A stretch of 64,000 nucleotides of DNA from contig OZ018410.1 of the NCBI GenBank assembly GCA_963969595.1, forward strand, positions 30,136,913-30,200,912, given 5' to 3'. Positions 37,011 through 49,228 of this stretch are shown one piece after another; position 1 is the first letter of the stretch; every line of letters begins with the position of its first letter. The position numbers were made by a program, and so were the translations under genes. Under the pieces are notes generated by a model. The model was not told the DNA's origin and ran no database searches. It saw nothing but the letters and a program-made list of their open reading frames with translations. Source of the DNA: Neckera pumila. Lineage: Eukaryota > Streptophyta > Bryopsida > Hypnales > Neckeraceae.

Positions 37011-37617
37011 TCATTTTGAAGTAAATAAGTGAGATTTCTTTTCCCTTAAATCTACAACTGTTTATGTGAGATAAGCAAGATTCTTTAACTTCCCTATACT
37101 TTTTGGCCTACTTTTGGAGTATTGCCTTCATTGTTAAATTTTCTCGTAAAATCTTTGCAGTAATGATAAAAATATCTACATTATAAACTTTTTTATTTCA
37201 ATGTTTATATTGTCGGTGTATAGTGTATAGTAAGGGAAGTGATTTCAATATTTACATAAATGTGCATAATGAAAATGCAATAGTTATCATAAGAAATATA
37301 GATAATTGTAATTTTTAAATGTATTCTAAAAGATTTAGGAAATCTAATGCCTTTAATTCTTAAGTGGTCAACCATCCATTGCATGGACAATGAATGTTCA
37401 AAAACATCTCTTCATCCAATTTATATTCATAAAAGACATTTTCAAGAAATTATATAATATATCAATAGAAAGAAGGAAGAATGTTCATACCAATCGATGA
37501 TTTAGGAATTTCAATCATTTATTCTATATTTTCAAAAACAATCTCATTGTAATTAGTTTAAGTAGTAGAGGATTAAAGAATTTGTACATTGATCTGGTAT
37601 TTTTATAATATTTTAGA

Positions 37618-38537
37618 TTAACCCCTAAAAGACCAACATGCGTTTTTTGCCCATATAAATTTTTTGGGCAGGTACATACGACTAGAGATTTCCATATTTC
37701 TGGTTGAACTTTTAATTGAAGGTGGGGGCAAGGAATATCTTTCATATGCACCAAATTTCATGACATTTGGAAATACAATTCAAAAGTTATGGCCTAATAT
37801 GTTATTTTTTTTGTAACTGGCAAATCAGAAAATAACACTTTTTTCAAAAACAAAAATTTGAAATTGGTTTTCTAGAGTTATATATAGGTAAAAAGCTTTT
37901 AATCATCCCATTTGATCAATGAGTCAAAAGTTATGAAGATTTTAAGTTTGCAGGCAGTTATGAATTTTCTACTCTAAAATAAACTTTGAAGTCTTTTATC
38001 TTACTCAATTTTCAATATTTTTTGAAAAAAATCAAATCCTAGGATGTAGATTATTTAATATATATTGCCACCATTGGAATTAGCATTTTTTGATTCCATA
38101 ATTAAATTCTTGACAATTTAGTATTTTGAATCATTCTCTACTTCTATATGCTTACTATTTTTTTCCTATATGTTATACAATTCCAAATGAAGTGAAAATT
38201 TTCAAGCATGTAATCAACTTGTCTACAAAAAAGAATTTAAAGAAGCACCATCATTTTGGACATTTTTTCATCGAAAAGTGAGCTTGTGAAGTGCTGCTGC
38301 CCAGTTTTTCGCGGGGCCCAAAAAATGGTTTCAGTGAATTTGAATGCTTATATCTTGCAATCCACGCGGTGGAAATTCCTGAAATTTTTATCATATGTTC
38401 TCAAGTCAGCATACTACAAGATCCTACGGATACATGTATCAAAAAAAGTTTTTTTTCAAAAATTGGGTACTTCTAATGAAAATGGCAGTTTTTGAGCGTT
38501 TTCGGTGAGAGCATAGTCATGGAACTTTAGGGGTTAA
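37618..38537 (+). mobile_element. TTAA-flanked MITE, complete, 920 bp
   Basis: TTAA (37618-37621), CCCCTAAAAGACC at left; CTTTAGGGG, TTAA (38534-38537) at right. No transposase ORF. It is the closest relative in the window of the inverted copy at 39081-40009; segment order corresponds along the full length. Confidence 0.88.
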
Positions 38538-39080
38538 GGCAACCCTTATCAAATATTAAATCCTTGTTTTTATTTTTGAGTATATCATAAATTATAATCT
38601 TGACTATTTTCTTAATATTCTATTGGCTTTAAATTTATCAAAATATATTGTGTTTCTTAATTCAATGGATTCGTTGAGTCAAGCATACAACCAAAACAAA
38701 ATCCTACATGCCTACACCAATCTCAATTTGGAACATGAAAAGTTGAGGAAAGATAGCAATAAAAAAATATTAATGTTGATGTGAGAATTTGCATTGTGAA
38801 TGAAGCTGGGCATGGGTAGATTAGGCTACCATTGTTGCTTCTTTTTAGAAGTAGATTACAAGAAGAATTAAATTATTGATCAAAGCGCTCAAATTCAATT
38901 GGCATAGTTGGAGGCACCTTTTTCTAGAAAAAATATTTTTGTAGTATAGAAGTCTATTGTGTAGGAGTACATACATGGATGGTATTAGGTGTTTCCACCT
39001 TATTGTTGTGCAGTTCAATACATAAATGAAGTTTTTAGCCTTGCTTTGGAGACTAGTATTTTGAAGCAATTTTGGGCCTC
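38538..39080. other. Spacer between two inverted TTAA elements
   Basis: AT-rich, no gene recognised. Confidence 0.5.
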
Positions 39081-40009
39081 TTAAACCCTAATGTTCCATG
39101 ACTATGTTTTCACCGAAAATGCTCAAAAACTGCCATTTTCGGTACAAGAATCCAATTTTTGAAAAAAAACTTTTTTTGACACATGTAACCGTAGGATCTT
39201 GTAGTATGCTGACTTGAGAACATTTGATAAAAATTTCAGGAATTTCCACCATGTGGATTGCAAGATATATATAAGCATTCAAATTCACTAAAACCATTTC
39301 TTTGGCCCTACAAAAAAACAGTGCAGTAGCACTTCACAAGCTCACTTTTGATGAAAAAATGTCCAAAATGATGGTGATTCTTTAAATTCTTTTTTGTAGA
39401 CAAGTTGGTTACATGCTTGAAAATTTTCACTTCATTTGGAATTGTATAACATATAGGAAAAAAAATTAGTAAGCATATAGAAGTAGAGAATGATTCAAAA
39501 TACTAAATTGTCAAGAATTTAATTATGGAATCAAAAAATGCTAATTCCAATGGTGGCAATGTTGTAATAAATAATCTACATCCTAGGATTTGATTTTTTT
39601 CAAAAGATATTGAAAATTGAGTAAGATAAAAGACTTTAAAGTTTATTTTAGAGTAGAAAATTCATAACTGCCCGCAAACTTAAAATCTTCATAACTTTTG
39701 ACTCATTGATCAAATGGGATGATTAAAAGCTTTTTACCTATATAAAACTCTAAAAAATCAATTTCAAATTTTTGTTTTTGAAAAAAGTGATATTTTTTGA
39801 TTTGCCAGTTACAAAAAAAAATAACATATTTAGGCCATAATTTTTGACTTGTATTTCCAAATGTCATGAATTTTGGTGCATATGAAAGATATCCTTGCCC
39901 CCTACCTTCAATTAAAAGTTCAGCCAAAAATATGGAAATCTCTAGTTGTATGTACCTGCCCAAAAATTCTATACGGACAAAAAACGCATGTTGGTCCTTT
40001 AGAGGTTAA
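39081..40009 (-). mobile_element. TTAA-flanked MITE, complete, inverted copy, 929 bp
   Basis: TTAA (39081-39084), ACCCTAATG at left; GGTCCTTTAGAGG, TTAA (40006-40009) at right. The body reads as the inverse of 37618-38537 with scattered substitutions. Confidence 0.85.
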
Positions 40010-43000
40010 TATGAAAGAAGGCTTTAGGATTTAAAGAGTGGAACCTATAGGTCAATGCATTAAAAAACCACCATAAGTAGCTTTGCCATACGTATAGTTA
40101 TTGGCTCTATTCCAAAGGAGAGGAGACTTTGCATGGACAAAAAGTACTCTAAAAAAATTTGAGGAGCTACTTTACTTGGAAAACAAGCTTGTGCTAGAGG
40201 GACCAAGCCTCCTAGTGCAACTGCTTGTTTCATGAAGATTAGTATATACTAAGGTAGGGGTACCCAAAACTAACAGTTGTCATTTTGCGACATCTAGAAA
40301 AAGCCCTACAACAAGGTGCATGTGGACCCAAAGTTGACAAGTGAATGTACATGAGTATATCATAGTAATGGAGGCGCGTTTTGCGTTGGCCAATAAGACA
40401 AGCTTGATACAAGCTTACGATCTATTGCTTTAGGATGTTTCCGTGCCTACTCTTGTGTTAGTCTATTGTCCACCGTAGGTGCATCCACGCAGTAATTTTC
40501 AAAATATTGTATTGCATTCATACAAGCTCAAAAAAATACAAAAGTATTTTTATTGGTTTCCTAAACCATTTCGTAACAAGCGCACATCATTTTTTTATTC
40601 TTGTAGCTACCCTCAAGATCTGCAGACCTTGAATAAGTGTCACATTTAGGTGCTTCTACCCTAATATATCAAACTACACTAATTGAAAATAATGTGACAT
40701 TGGTATAATGGTCCCATGCACTGGCGCATCATTTCTTATCTTGAACTGTCAGGGTGGCTGGACTGTTGCTGTAAGATCAACGAGGATGAAGCATGGGTGG
40801 TGGCGAATGGGCAATCGGCAAACTGAGCTTTTAGTTTCCTGATTTGATAGGCTTGCCTGCCTTGCCACAGTTGCCAGACCAACTTATACGGAGCAGCCCT
40901 TTTTGTTTACTTTTTGAGAAAGTGCCAGGATGGCGTTCACTGAAAATTTGGTGAAGCATTGTATTTCTACATTCATCCATCTTTTGGACCAAAAAACACT
41001 TTTCAATCATATTCATATACTTTTTCAATTAAATTTGGCAACTCCATCCGCATTCCTAATAAAAATGGAAAATTTTTGGCAAAAAAAAATTATTTTTATC
41101 TGGCAAAAAATAGACATCTGTTTCGAAATGGTGCAATCTGGCCCCATGATGCCAAAACAAAAAGGGCTGATACGCGGAGTATATTGAGAGAGAACTCTGG
41201 AGAACTGGAGGGCGACGATCCCAAAATTGGCTAAATATTTTGCTTGGTTTCTACTTAATTTTTCATGCCTTTAGAGTAAATTCAGAATTTTTTTCCAAAA
41301 ATGAACATTTGACTAAAAACCTGAACCCGTTCTGAGATCGCTGCTGGAGGGTGGAGCCGTCAGCTGGAGCTGCCTGGAAGTCTGGATCATGGCAGAGCGC
41401 CGGGCCTGCAAATAGGAGCAGCAGTAAACATATTATTAGATTGTCCAGTTCATGACATGTTCCGTCAGTGTGCTTCATTCGCAGGGTCCAGACATTAAGC
41501 TCTCTAAGTTAAATATGCTCCGTTCACGTCCGTCTTTCTTTCAATCGAACACATCTCACGTTCATAAGGAAAAAAAAAGGTAAAATAATTTATTAAAAAA
41601 AAAGAATAAACAAACTTTGCTAACATAGTCTCTGTCCAATTCCACTGGCCAGTGATCTCAGAACTAGTTTATGGAATTTAGTGCAATATGCTACCTTCAA
41701 GACAAACATGCATTGACCTAAAATACTTTGAGAGTGAGTAGTATTAAAAAAAATAGTAAAGAACTAAAGGTTTTACAAGTTGTGAAGGATTATTGGGAGT
41801 ACTAGAAAACAAACTGACTAAATAAGGTAAACCAGCCCATTGTGGTCGGATGACCCATAGTGGACACCTAATGATCCCATGACAGTTTTTTTGGCCACAA
41901 TCAATGTCTAACCTAATACCAATGGAGTAGTTAGTGACATCATAAGGAACACTTGCTTTTTTAGTGTAAATCGTTGTAGGAAGTGACTTTTCATGGCCTT
42001 CTATATTAGAAATTATTGTGACCACTTTAGGTGATTAAGAAGAGCATATTGGATACACTTTTTGTTGGTTATGGGGTAGTCTACTGACTCTTTTGGATAG
42101 ATCACTTCAAAAATCCGTGACGAATTCATAATTTGTTTGAAAAATATAATTTCAATCGCTCTCACTATTTCTCACACTTGTCTTCATGTGGAAAAAATTT
42201 GAAAACTTTTAGCAATGGCATGAGGGTAGACTCCAAAGTTTGACCACAATGGATTGGTTTACCATAGATGTTCATATTAATGTGGAGAAAGTTGCAAATT
42301 GGCTATCAAATTTATTGTTTGTTGAAGTTTTGACTAAATGTCTCCATAAAAGGCCCTTTTCTACAATGAACTAGTAGCACAAGGATTTTTTGGGTAGAAA
42401 CTCAACTAACTTTAGCGAGTTTAGGGATCACTGCCATTGACTCCCTTATCAAGTACCGTTTATTGATAATATAAGGTTTTGTCTTCTTCTTGGATTCACA
42501 TATAACATTCAGTAGCCTTCAGAGAGGCTGCTTTTTTCTCACTTTGAGCATCACTAGCGTTTCTCGGCAAATACTCCCAGCTTGAGCCAAGGCATGTCTA
42601 GACACCCAAATATGCTCCATTGTGGATTCGGTCAGGGATGGAAGGAACCTGGTCTTGCCAAAATTCTTTCTACAAACAATAGGACATTGTTTTTGCCATA
42701 CTTATTGATTGTAGCATGGTCTTATTGATTTGTTGGATTGTAGGCTGCAACCTCATTTCTTGCATTTTTTTTAATGAGTTGGCATGTAGGTTTGCTCGTC
42801 TGTTTGCCAAGTCATTAAAGTGCGGGATTGACTTTTAGTTTGGTGTGTTCTAAGGGTGAGAATAACTAGAGTGTCTATCGTACTTGAGAGGTGTAGGGCT
42901 TGGGCCATCCCATTTTCCATCCATGTTTGGGAGGAATGGGTGGTTATGCTCTTAACCAAAGCACCCATGCTAAATAGGAGTCTTGGGGATAGGAGGTCGA

Positions 43001-43200
43001 TAAATTAATTAGCCAAGGTAATATGAAAATTATATGACATTTCTAATGCATTAAAAATTCATATGACATGTTCAATTTGATTAAATTATTTAAAAATTTG
43101 ATCCATAGAAGAATGTGTAGTGTATTATTATGCTGCTTTTTATTACTATTAATCATTGTCATGCTTAATGCCATTTGCCCCCATATATAGCTACTGATGG
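40010..43200. other. Mostly AT-rich intergenic stretch
   Basis: Only short ORFs occur here. A small less AT-rich patch at 41320-41420 is described under the possible secreted peptide. Elsewhere (41480-43200) I see no domain, terminal repeat or RNA gene. Confidence 0.4.
41263..41478 (-). CDS. Possible small secreted peptide or first exon, uncertain
   Basis: A 71-codon minus-strand frame with an ATG starts MKHTDGTCHELDN and runs into a strong hydrophobic core (LIICLLLLLFAGPALC), as in a signal peptide. A short hydrophilic part follows (DPDFQAAPADGSTLQQRSQ). The piece around 41330-41410 is GC-richer than its surroundings and bounded by possible splice signals (CTATTTGCAG and CAGGTTTTT on the minus strand). 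It could therefore be an exon remnant instead. No family is recognised. Confidence 0.25.
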   Translation of the reverse strand: MKHTDGTCHELDNLIICLLLLLFAGPALCHDPDFQAAPADGSTLQQRSQNGFRFLVKCSFLEKNSEFTLKA

Positions 43201-43263
43201 GATGTCAAATATTCCACATCATTTCATTAGGGCTGGATGAAATGATGTAGAATATTTGACATC
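43201..43263. repeat. Inverted repeat, 27-bp arms, 9-bp loop
   Basis: GATGTCAAATATTCCACATC and its continuation are repeated inverted after TAGGGCTGG with one mismatch. Confidence 0.9.
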
Positions 43264-43449
43264 ATTCTATTTGGAGGAGGACAATAGAGTCACAAACTAT
43301 TGAATGTTGTGGAGTCAATAATGACATATTGAGAATACATGAACTAGATTGCACTCTCTAGTACATTGTGTTATATTTCTTTCAATTGAACATTGTCAAT
43401 TTCATGGGGAAAAAATAAAATGTTTATAAGAATATAATATTTTTATAAA

Positions 43450-44780
43450 AAGACAAAACAAATAGGTATGAATGAAGTATCTCTTGGAAATGACTCAACT
43501 ATCTAAGCCTCTTGGATTTAGATGGCAAATCGGCATGTTCCTTCCCTTGATAAATTCTCAGGTTTGCACCCTACCAATGCCCAAGTTTGAATTCATGACC
43601 AAGGTCAAAGCCATTGAACCAAGGTTGTATATGTCAAAACAAAATCTAATCTTAAGCGGAGCTATTAGAACAACTATTGGGCCGAGTTCTAGACAGCTAG
43701 TCATCTTGCCCACTTTAGGGATCCCAAAGGCCCATACAGGATTCATCTGCAGAGTGAGGATACTAGAAATCCAAAAAAGTCGCAATCATGGCCTAGAGTT
43801 ATTTTATGCAGGCAATACTTGTACTTTGGATTATGACCCCGGACTCTGGTTTGGAGCATTGGTAAACAATTGTTATCTTATACCACATCATGTGGCAAAC
43901 TACTCCTCACCCAACACTATCAGCCCAAACGAACAATTCTATCAAAATGGCCCAATCTTTTAGCTCCAACTTTTGAACCTAACTAGAGATACCTATGGCT
44001 CAAGGTGCATTCTCAAAAGGAAGCAGCTAGCCTTTATGTGGTCTGTATGGCACAATGCAATAGCGGTTCATTTGTAGAGGGCCAAAATTAACCCGGACTT
44101 GGACATTGCCTACAATTGTTGCTCAACTGGGGCCAATGAAACACCCAGTCATAGATTCTACCACTCCCAGAGCACACGAAGTTTGGAACTATGCTCAATC
44201 AATCAATCTTACAACACTTACTAGATGAACAACTTGTGATGGGTCCTCATGTGCATATCGACCATACACTATGTATTTTTGGTTCGACTCTACCTCGATG
44301 ATTCCATGACTTCCGAATCATTTGGTCCCTATTGAGAAGATCGTCACTTTGGCTAATCTGGATCGGTCGGAACCAGAAGGTGTTTTCTCATACATTGTGG
44401 CCGCGTGGTCTCTTGCAATAAGTGCTATGGGACTCGCTTCTTGACTCGGATAGAGCGCATTATTTAAGGCTCAAACAACTGCCAGGCTCCAACCTCACCT
44501 TGCGGCCTTTGCGTGGCTTAAATTTGATAACATCTGGCTCCGTTCCAAGTTGTTAGCGTTGAGGGAGGGTGGCATTATCAGGTGGCAAGGGTGTGGCCCT
44601 CCCTTTTGTAGTTTACTTAGGGTTCTTTGTTTTCTTTGTTTTCTTTGGTCCTTTTTGTTCATATTCTCTTCATTGTCTAGCCTCACAGCTTGGCTGTTTT
44701 GTATTGTGGTTTTTTTAGTGCAGTAGGTTCTGCCCATTTGTTCAAAAAACAAAAACAAAAGACAAAAACAAAAAAAAACT
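43450..44780 (+). mobile_element. Possible decayed retroelement with A-rich 3' end
   Basis: A 163-codon frame (43472-43963) without known domains is followed by less AT-rich sequence and an A-rich tail with AAACAAAAACAAAAG blocks at 44740-44780. Such a tail suggests a retroposed sequence, but no reverse transcriptase or target duplication was found. Confidence 0.25.
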
Positions 44781-44799
44781 TTGCTACCAGAGGCTCTCA

Positions 44800-45760
44800 C
44801 TGTCCCTATTCCATCGGCTCACTGATCAAGTATAAATTACCGATCGTGCAGTGATTTTTTCCGCTTTTGTCAATGCAAAAGCTCCTCCTTTAGGTCCAGA
44901 GCCAATTAGATTTCACAACAAACACAGTTGCCACCTGATTAGCAGACAATTACAAAGCTCATCAGAGCTGCACTAGAAAGTGCTCACAGTCGGTTGCAAT
45001 AGTTGGTTGCCACTGAGTCACCTACTTCTACTTTCGAGAATTGCTCACTCTTCTGAACCCTCCGTCTCTCCAGTCACATGCGTTGCCTCTGCCGCTTCCC
45101 AGCGAGCTCTGCAACCTTCACCTCGTAAGCTTCAGTTAGCTTTCTGCAGACTGCAGGCTCTGCACTACCGGAGCATGCATGCAACAATGGAATTGATCAG
45201 GGAATTTTACCAGAGGAAACTGAACACAACCAAAAGCATTCATTCTGGCAGCACCCGACCCAGTACTGCGACAATCGGAACTCCCGGCGTTTCATGATCA
45301 TACTCACTGACGGACCCATTCTCGAATTCCTTTGCATTTCGAGCTTGATATTAAAATTTAAAAAATATTTACCTGCATGTCGAGTGTTCGTTACAGTATT
45401 TTCATTCAGGACCCGAATGAGTGTTAACTTCAATGGGAAAACAGCAATTGGATCTTGGAGTGTCATTTGGAAGGAAGCGAAGATAGTGGCAAGTGGGATA
45501 TTATTATTCATGAATACTGAGGATTCGGCAAACCATGTTACCGTTTTGCAACTAAATGAATGACCGGCCAGACCCCTTGCTGGCTTGCTCCCCCCTTTCC
45601 AATGCCAATTCAAACGCCCTCTTCCTTCGAATTCATTGGTTTCGGGCGTCATAATAATGGGAGGTGCGCGCTATTTGAACGGGAGGGCACTAAAGGGCAC
45701 CTTCTACACCTAATAAGCCATAATAAGTTAAATGCACTTAACAGTAGTGGTACAATACTG
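44800..45760. other. Mixed-composition region, no gene resolved
   Basis: Overlapping frames occur on both strands (105 codons at 44980-45297 plus, 151 codons at 45197-45652 minus). Composition is closer to genic DNA than the flanks, but I recognise no domain and no convincing exon structure. Confidence 0.3.
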
Positions 45761-46734
45761 TAATCCAGCATTGAAACCAGCCTTCAATGAAAGTCTCTCC
45801 TGTATCTCCTGATCCTCCTCCCCCATGATCTCAGATTCTCGTCCTGTCCCCTTCAACAGGGTCGCGTCTACCGTACGTGTAGGTCAGTTTCGTAAATAAC
45901 TCGGGAAAATTTGGAAGATGTCGAAATTAAAAAAATTATTGACAGCTATTTCTAAAAATCTGAAATAATTGTTTTTGAGAAAAAATAGAAAAAGCAACAC
46001 TTTCAAGCATGAATAGAAAGAATCGATCAAAAATTAGGAGCATCCTCATAAAGTGCTGAAAATTAAAAAATTCCCTATCTCCCTGCTGAATTGTTGAACT
46101 GCTAAAATTAAATTAATTCGGTAGGACAGTGCCGAAACTGCCCTGCACGTATGGTATAGAAGTACCGGTAGTGCAATAAGCCTAATGCGGAGGTCCAGCC
46201 AAGGGTGAATGTAATAAAAAAGAACCCTTGTTTTGTGCTTGATTAATCTAATTCTCTTCACCTCTCCTAGCTAATTTGGAGATCTCGCATTGCAAATATG
46301 AATTCAAAATTTGCAAATTTTATTAGGATTGCAAATAAAAAGTTCCTATGTTTTTCTAGGGGTAAAACATGGGGCCAGACGGTTTCCACATTAAACTTGT
46401 TGCACTACTATAGACACAACAGGATTTCATATGGGTAACCGTGGATTTCATAGTTGTGTCCTTGAATTGAGTAGTTTTCAACTTTCAATTACCAAACATG
46501 ATTATGTATTTATTTATTTATTTATTTTGGGGAACAACTATAAGTTTTATTACTGAGAATGTTAAAAATTCATTTTTGGAAATCCAAATCTAATTTGGGA
46601 TGAATTATGAGTTTACAAAAAGCAAATATTCCTTCAAAGACCAATGGAATTGGCATCTAATCCAATTCATTTCATATTTTTTGGAGCTCTGTGGAATTAG
46701 TTATAATTTTTTGAAGTTGAAATAGCATAGGGTT

Positions 46735-46808
46735 CTAAAATCGCCCACCTCCTCAAATGTACACTATTTGTATTTTGCTAGTACATTTGAGGAGGTGGGC
46801 AATTTTAG
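46735..46808. repeat. Hairpin with perfect 20-bp arms, extended to ~28 bp
   Basis: GCCCACCTCCTCAAATGTAC at 46743-46762 is exactly inverted at 46781-46800 around an 18-bp loop. TCTAAAAT outside the left arm pairs with ATTTTAGA outside the right arm. Confidence 0.9.
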
Positions 46809-48347
46809 AGCCTGAGCACTTTAAGAACAAATGAAGAGTATGTTGGAAATAGTTATACTTTCTAGCTATGTTGGACATCTAAAATGAAGAATCAAATTTT
46901 ATTTTTTGTTCTGCTTATTTTCGGTGAAATAAGGGACACAAAAAAATAGGAAACCTCATTTTTATAGCAATCCAGTGGTTGGAAAAAAATTGTTTTTGTT
47001 TTTGTTTTGGGTCTCAACTTGGGTAGGGGGAGGGCAACATTATTTCCCTTTAAAAGTTTGCACACTTCTTCCTAACTTGAGGCCCTCCTCAAAACTAAAG
47101 TACCCGCCATGTTTTCAAAAAAAAATTAAAAAACTAAAAAAATTAAAGTATCTAAATCTTCCTTCACATCCATACGTTATCTTTAGATCCCAATTTTTTT
47201 ATATGTGACATTGATATCCTATATGAGGGGCAAATTCAAACATAAACTAAGAGATTTTTGAAATGTCTGAGATTCTAAAATATTATAAGTAAAATTGCAA
47301 AAAATTGCAAAAAAACTCTTCTGTAATGCCTAATTTTTGGAACAGTTTAAAATTTTATAAGAAACTACAAAGAGTGAGATTTCAAGTATAAAACTTTATT
47401 TCTTGGTCCTCATCAAGTTGAAAAGACAAAACAATCAAGAAAAAATTTAGTGATTAAAAAACTTAATTAAGAAATCAATAAAAAAATAACAAGATATGCA
47501 GAAAACAAAACAAAAAGAATTGTAGTAGGTGGAACCAAAAACCAAAAGATAATGGCCTAAATTACTGGAATTGTAAAATGTGATTTTTAGCATGTTGAAA
47601 CCATTCAACACTAAAAAGTAAAGTTGAGTTGTTGCTAAATCTAACCTGAATGTACAATACTAGTGAAGAGTAAGATCATAGAGTTACAAATTCTAAAAAA
47701 TGAATGAAATTTGATTAACAACCCTCTTTTAGAGAGTGCTTAATTTCGGCAATTTCATAAATTCTTGATATATGAATCTCTAGGGATTAATCCCTAAATG
47801 TTCAAGGTCTTTTGGACTTCACAAAGTATACTCAAAACTAAATAGAGAGCCCAAATTTTGATATGTTTATTAATATTATTAAAATTATAACAATATGAAT
47901 GCAAACTAGACATGGTATGGATTACATAGGAAAAAAAAACCCAACAATGTCACTTGTGGATTGAAAGATTATAATGTTTGAAAAGGCCTAAAAACTGTAA
48001 AAGTTATTTGAAGTCTTTCAATCCTCCTTTGACATGTCAACTAGAATTGAGGTCATAGAAAAAATATCAAGTTACAAGGGTACAACATCCATAACTATAA
48101 TTGATTTATATCTTCTCAAAATCCATTCTATACTTTTTAAAAATAAATTTTAATGTATTTCTTCCAAAAATCTATTGTATTTAAGACTCTTTCCAATAGA
48201 CTTTGAGACCAAAAAATCAAGGTTCACAATGGACATCTTTGCACAAAATTTTCAATAGAAAGATCATAATTTTTTCCAAATCAATTTTATTATGCCTTCA
48301 AATATACTTATAGGGTATACAATTGAAAAGAAAATACAAAAATAATA
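46809..48347. other. AT-rich non-coding stretch
   Basis: Short ORFs only, no repeat structure identified. Confidence 0.4.
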
Positions 48348-48534
48348 AACTATAAAAAAGGGGTGTTTTAAATATATTCCTATAAGTAATGACAATTTAA
48401 GGAGATTTTTAGTAAAATTCTGTTTGAAATATTTTTATTTCAGTAAAATTTTACTAAAAGTCTCTTAAAAGGGTCATTACTGATAGGACTATACTACTAG
48501 GACTATATTTAAAATATCTCCTTATCTTGTAGTG
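48348..48534. mobile_element. CACTA-like foldback MITE, degenerate
   Basis: AACTATAAAAAAGGGGTGTTTTA at the left and TATCTCCTTATCTTGTAGTG at the right correspond to the ends of 59535-59723, and the internal block CCTATAAGTAATGAC is shared. The left terminal base is mutated and no clear target duplication remains. The interior is a palindrome around AGTAAAATTTTACT. Confidence 0.75.
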
Positions 48535-49228
48535 TACTTAACTTCAAAGCACCAAAATATGATGCCTTGACCATTAGGAGGTCATTAAATGGATGCATTC
48601 AAAAGCTAGGAGGTGCTCTTAGAGCTTCTCTAATGCAATTCAGAATTTGGCCCACCAAATACAAATTTTACTTATCAATGTTTTGGAATTAGAAGTAGAA
48701 ATTTCTATCTAAGTCATTCAATTAGTGCATTGAAAAGTACTTGGGGTAGGTATAAGAAACCTCAAATTTAGATTAGACAAAGGAAATAAATCACTTCATA
48801 CGCTACCAATGCACTTTGTCCTACAAATTGGGTGCAAATTGGGTGCATTGGTAACTGAGATTTGCAAATATCACTATAATTTTTTTGTCTTTTGTCTAGC
48901 TTATGAAGTAGCCTTTATTTTCTTTGTCCAATGTCAAAATCTCCGATTCCCTGTACCCATCCAAAGTACTATACTCTTTTGAATAATTCTGCTTCCAATG
49001 AAAAAAGTTCAAGTTCTAATATTGTAGACCAGTCACAAGTTCGAAGTTTCATTTGGAGGGGCCTATCTATTCCGGTCTGCATTGGAAGCTGCCCTTCCTA
49101 TTGAACAGTACAGGTAATCAAAAATGATTCATTGTAACTCACATTAGGTTGGTACTTTGGTACTTTACTTTGGGAAGGAAAGGTGTGAGTGAGGAGGAAG
49201 AAGTGATTGGAGAAAGCATCCTTTTTAA

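Noticed and set aside
45197..45652. 151-codon minus-strand ORF as a gene
   Set aside because: No domain, overlaps other frames of similar length, and no flanking splice signals that extend it; left as unresolved.
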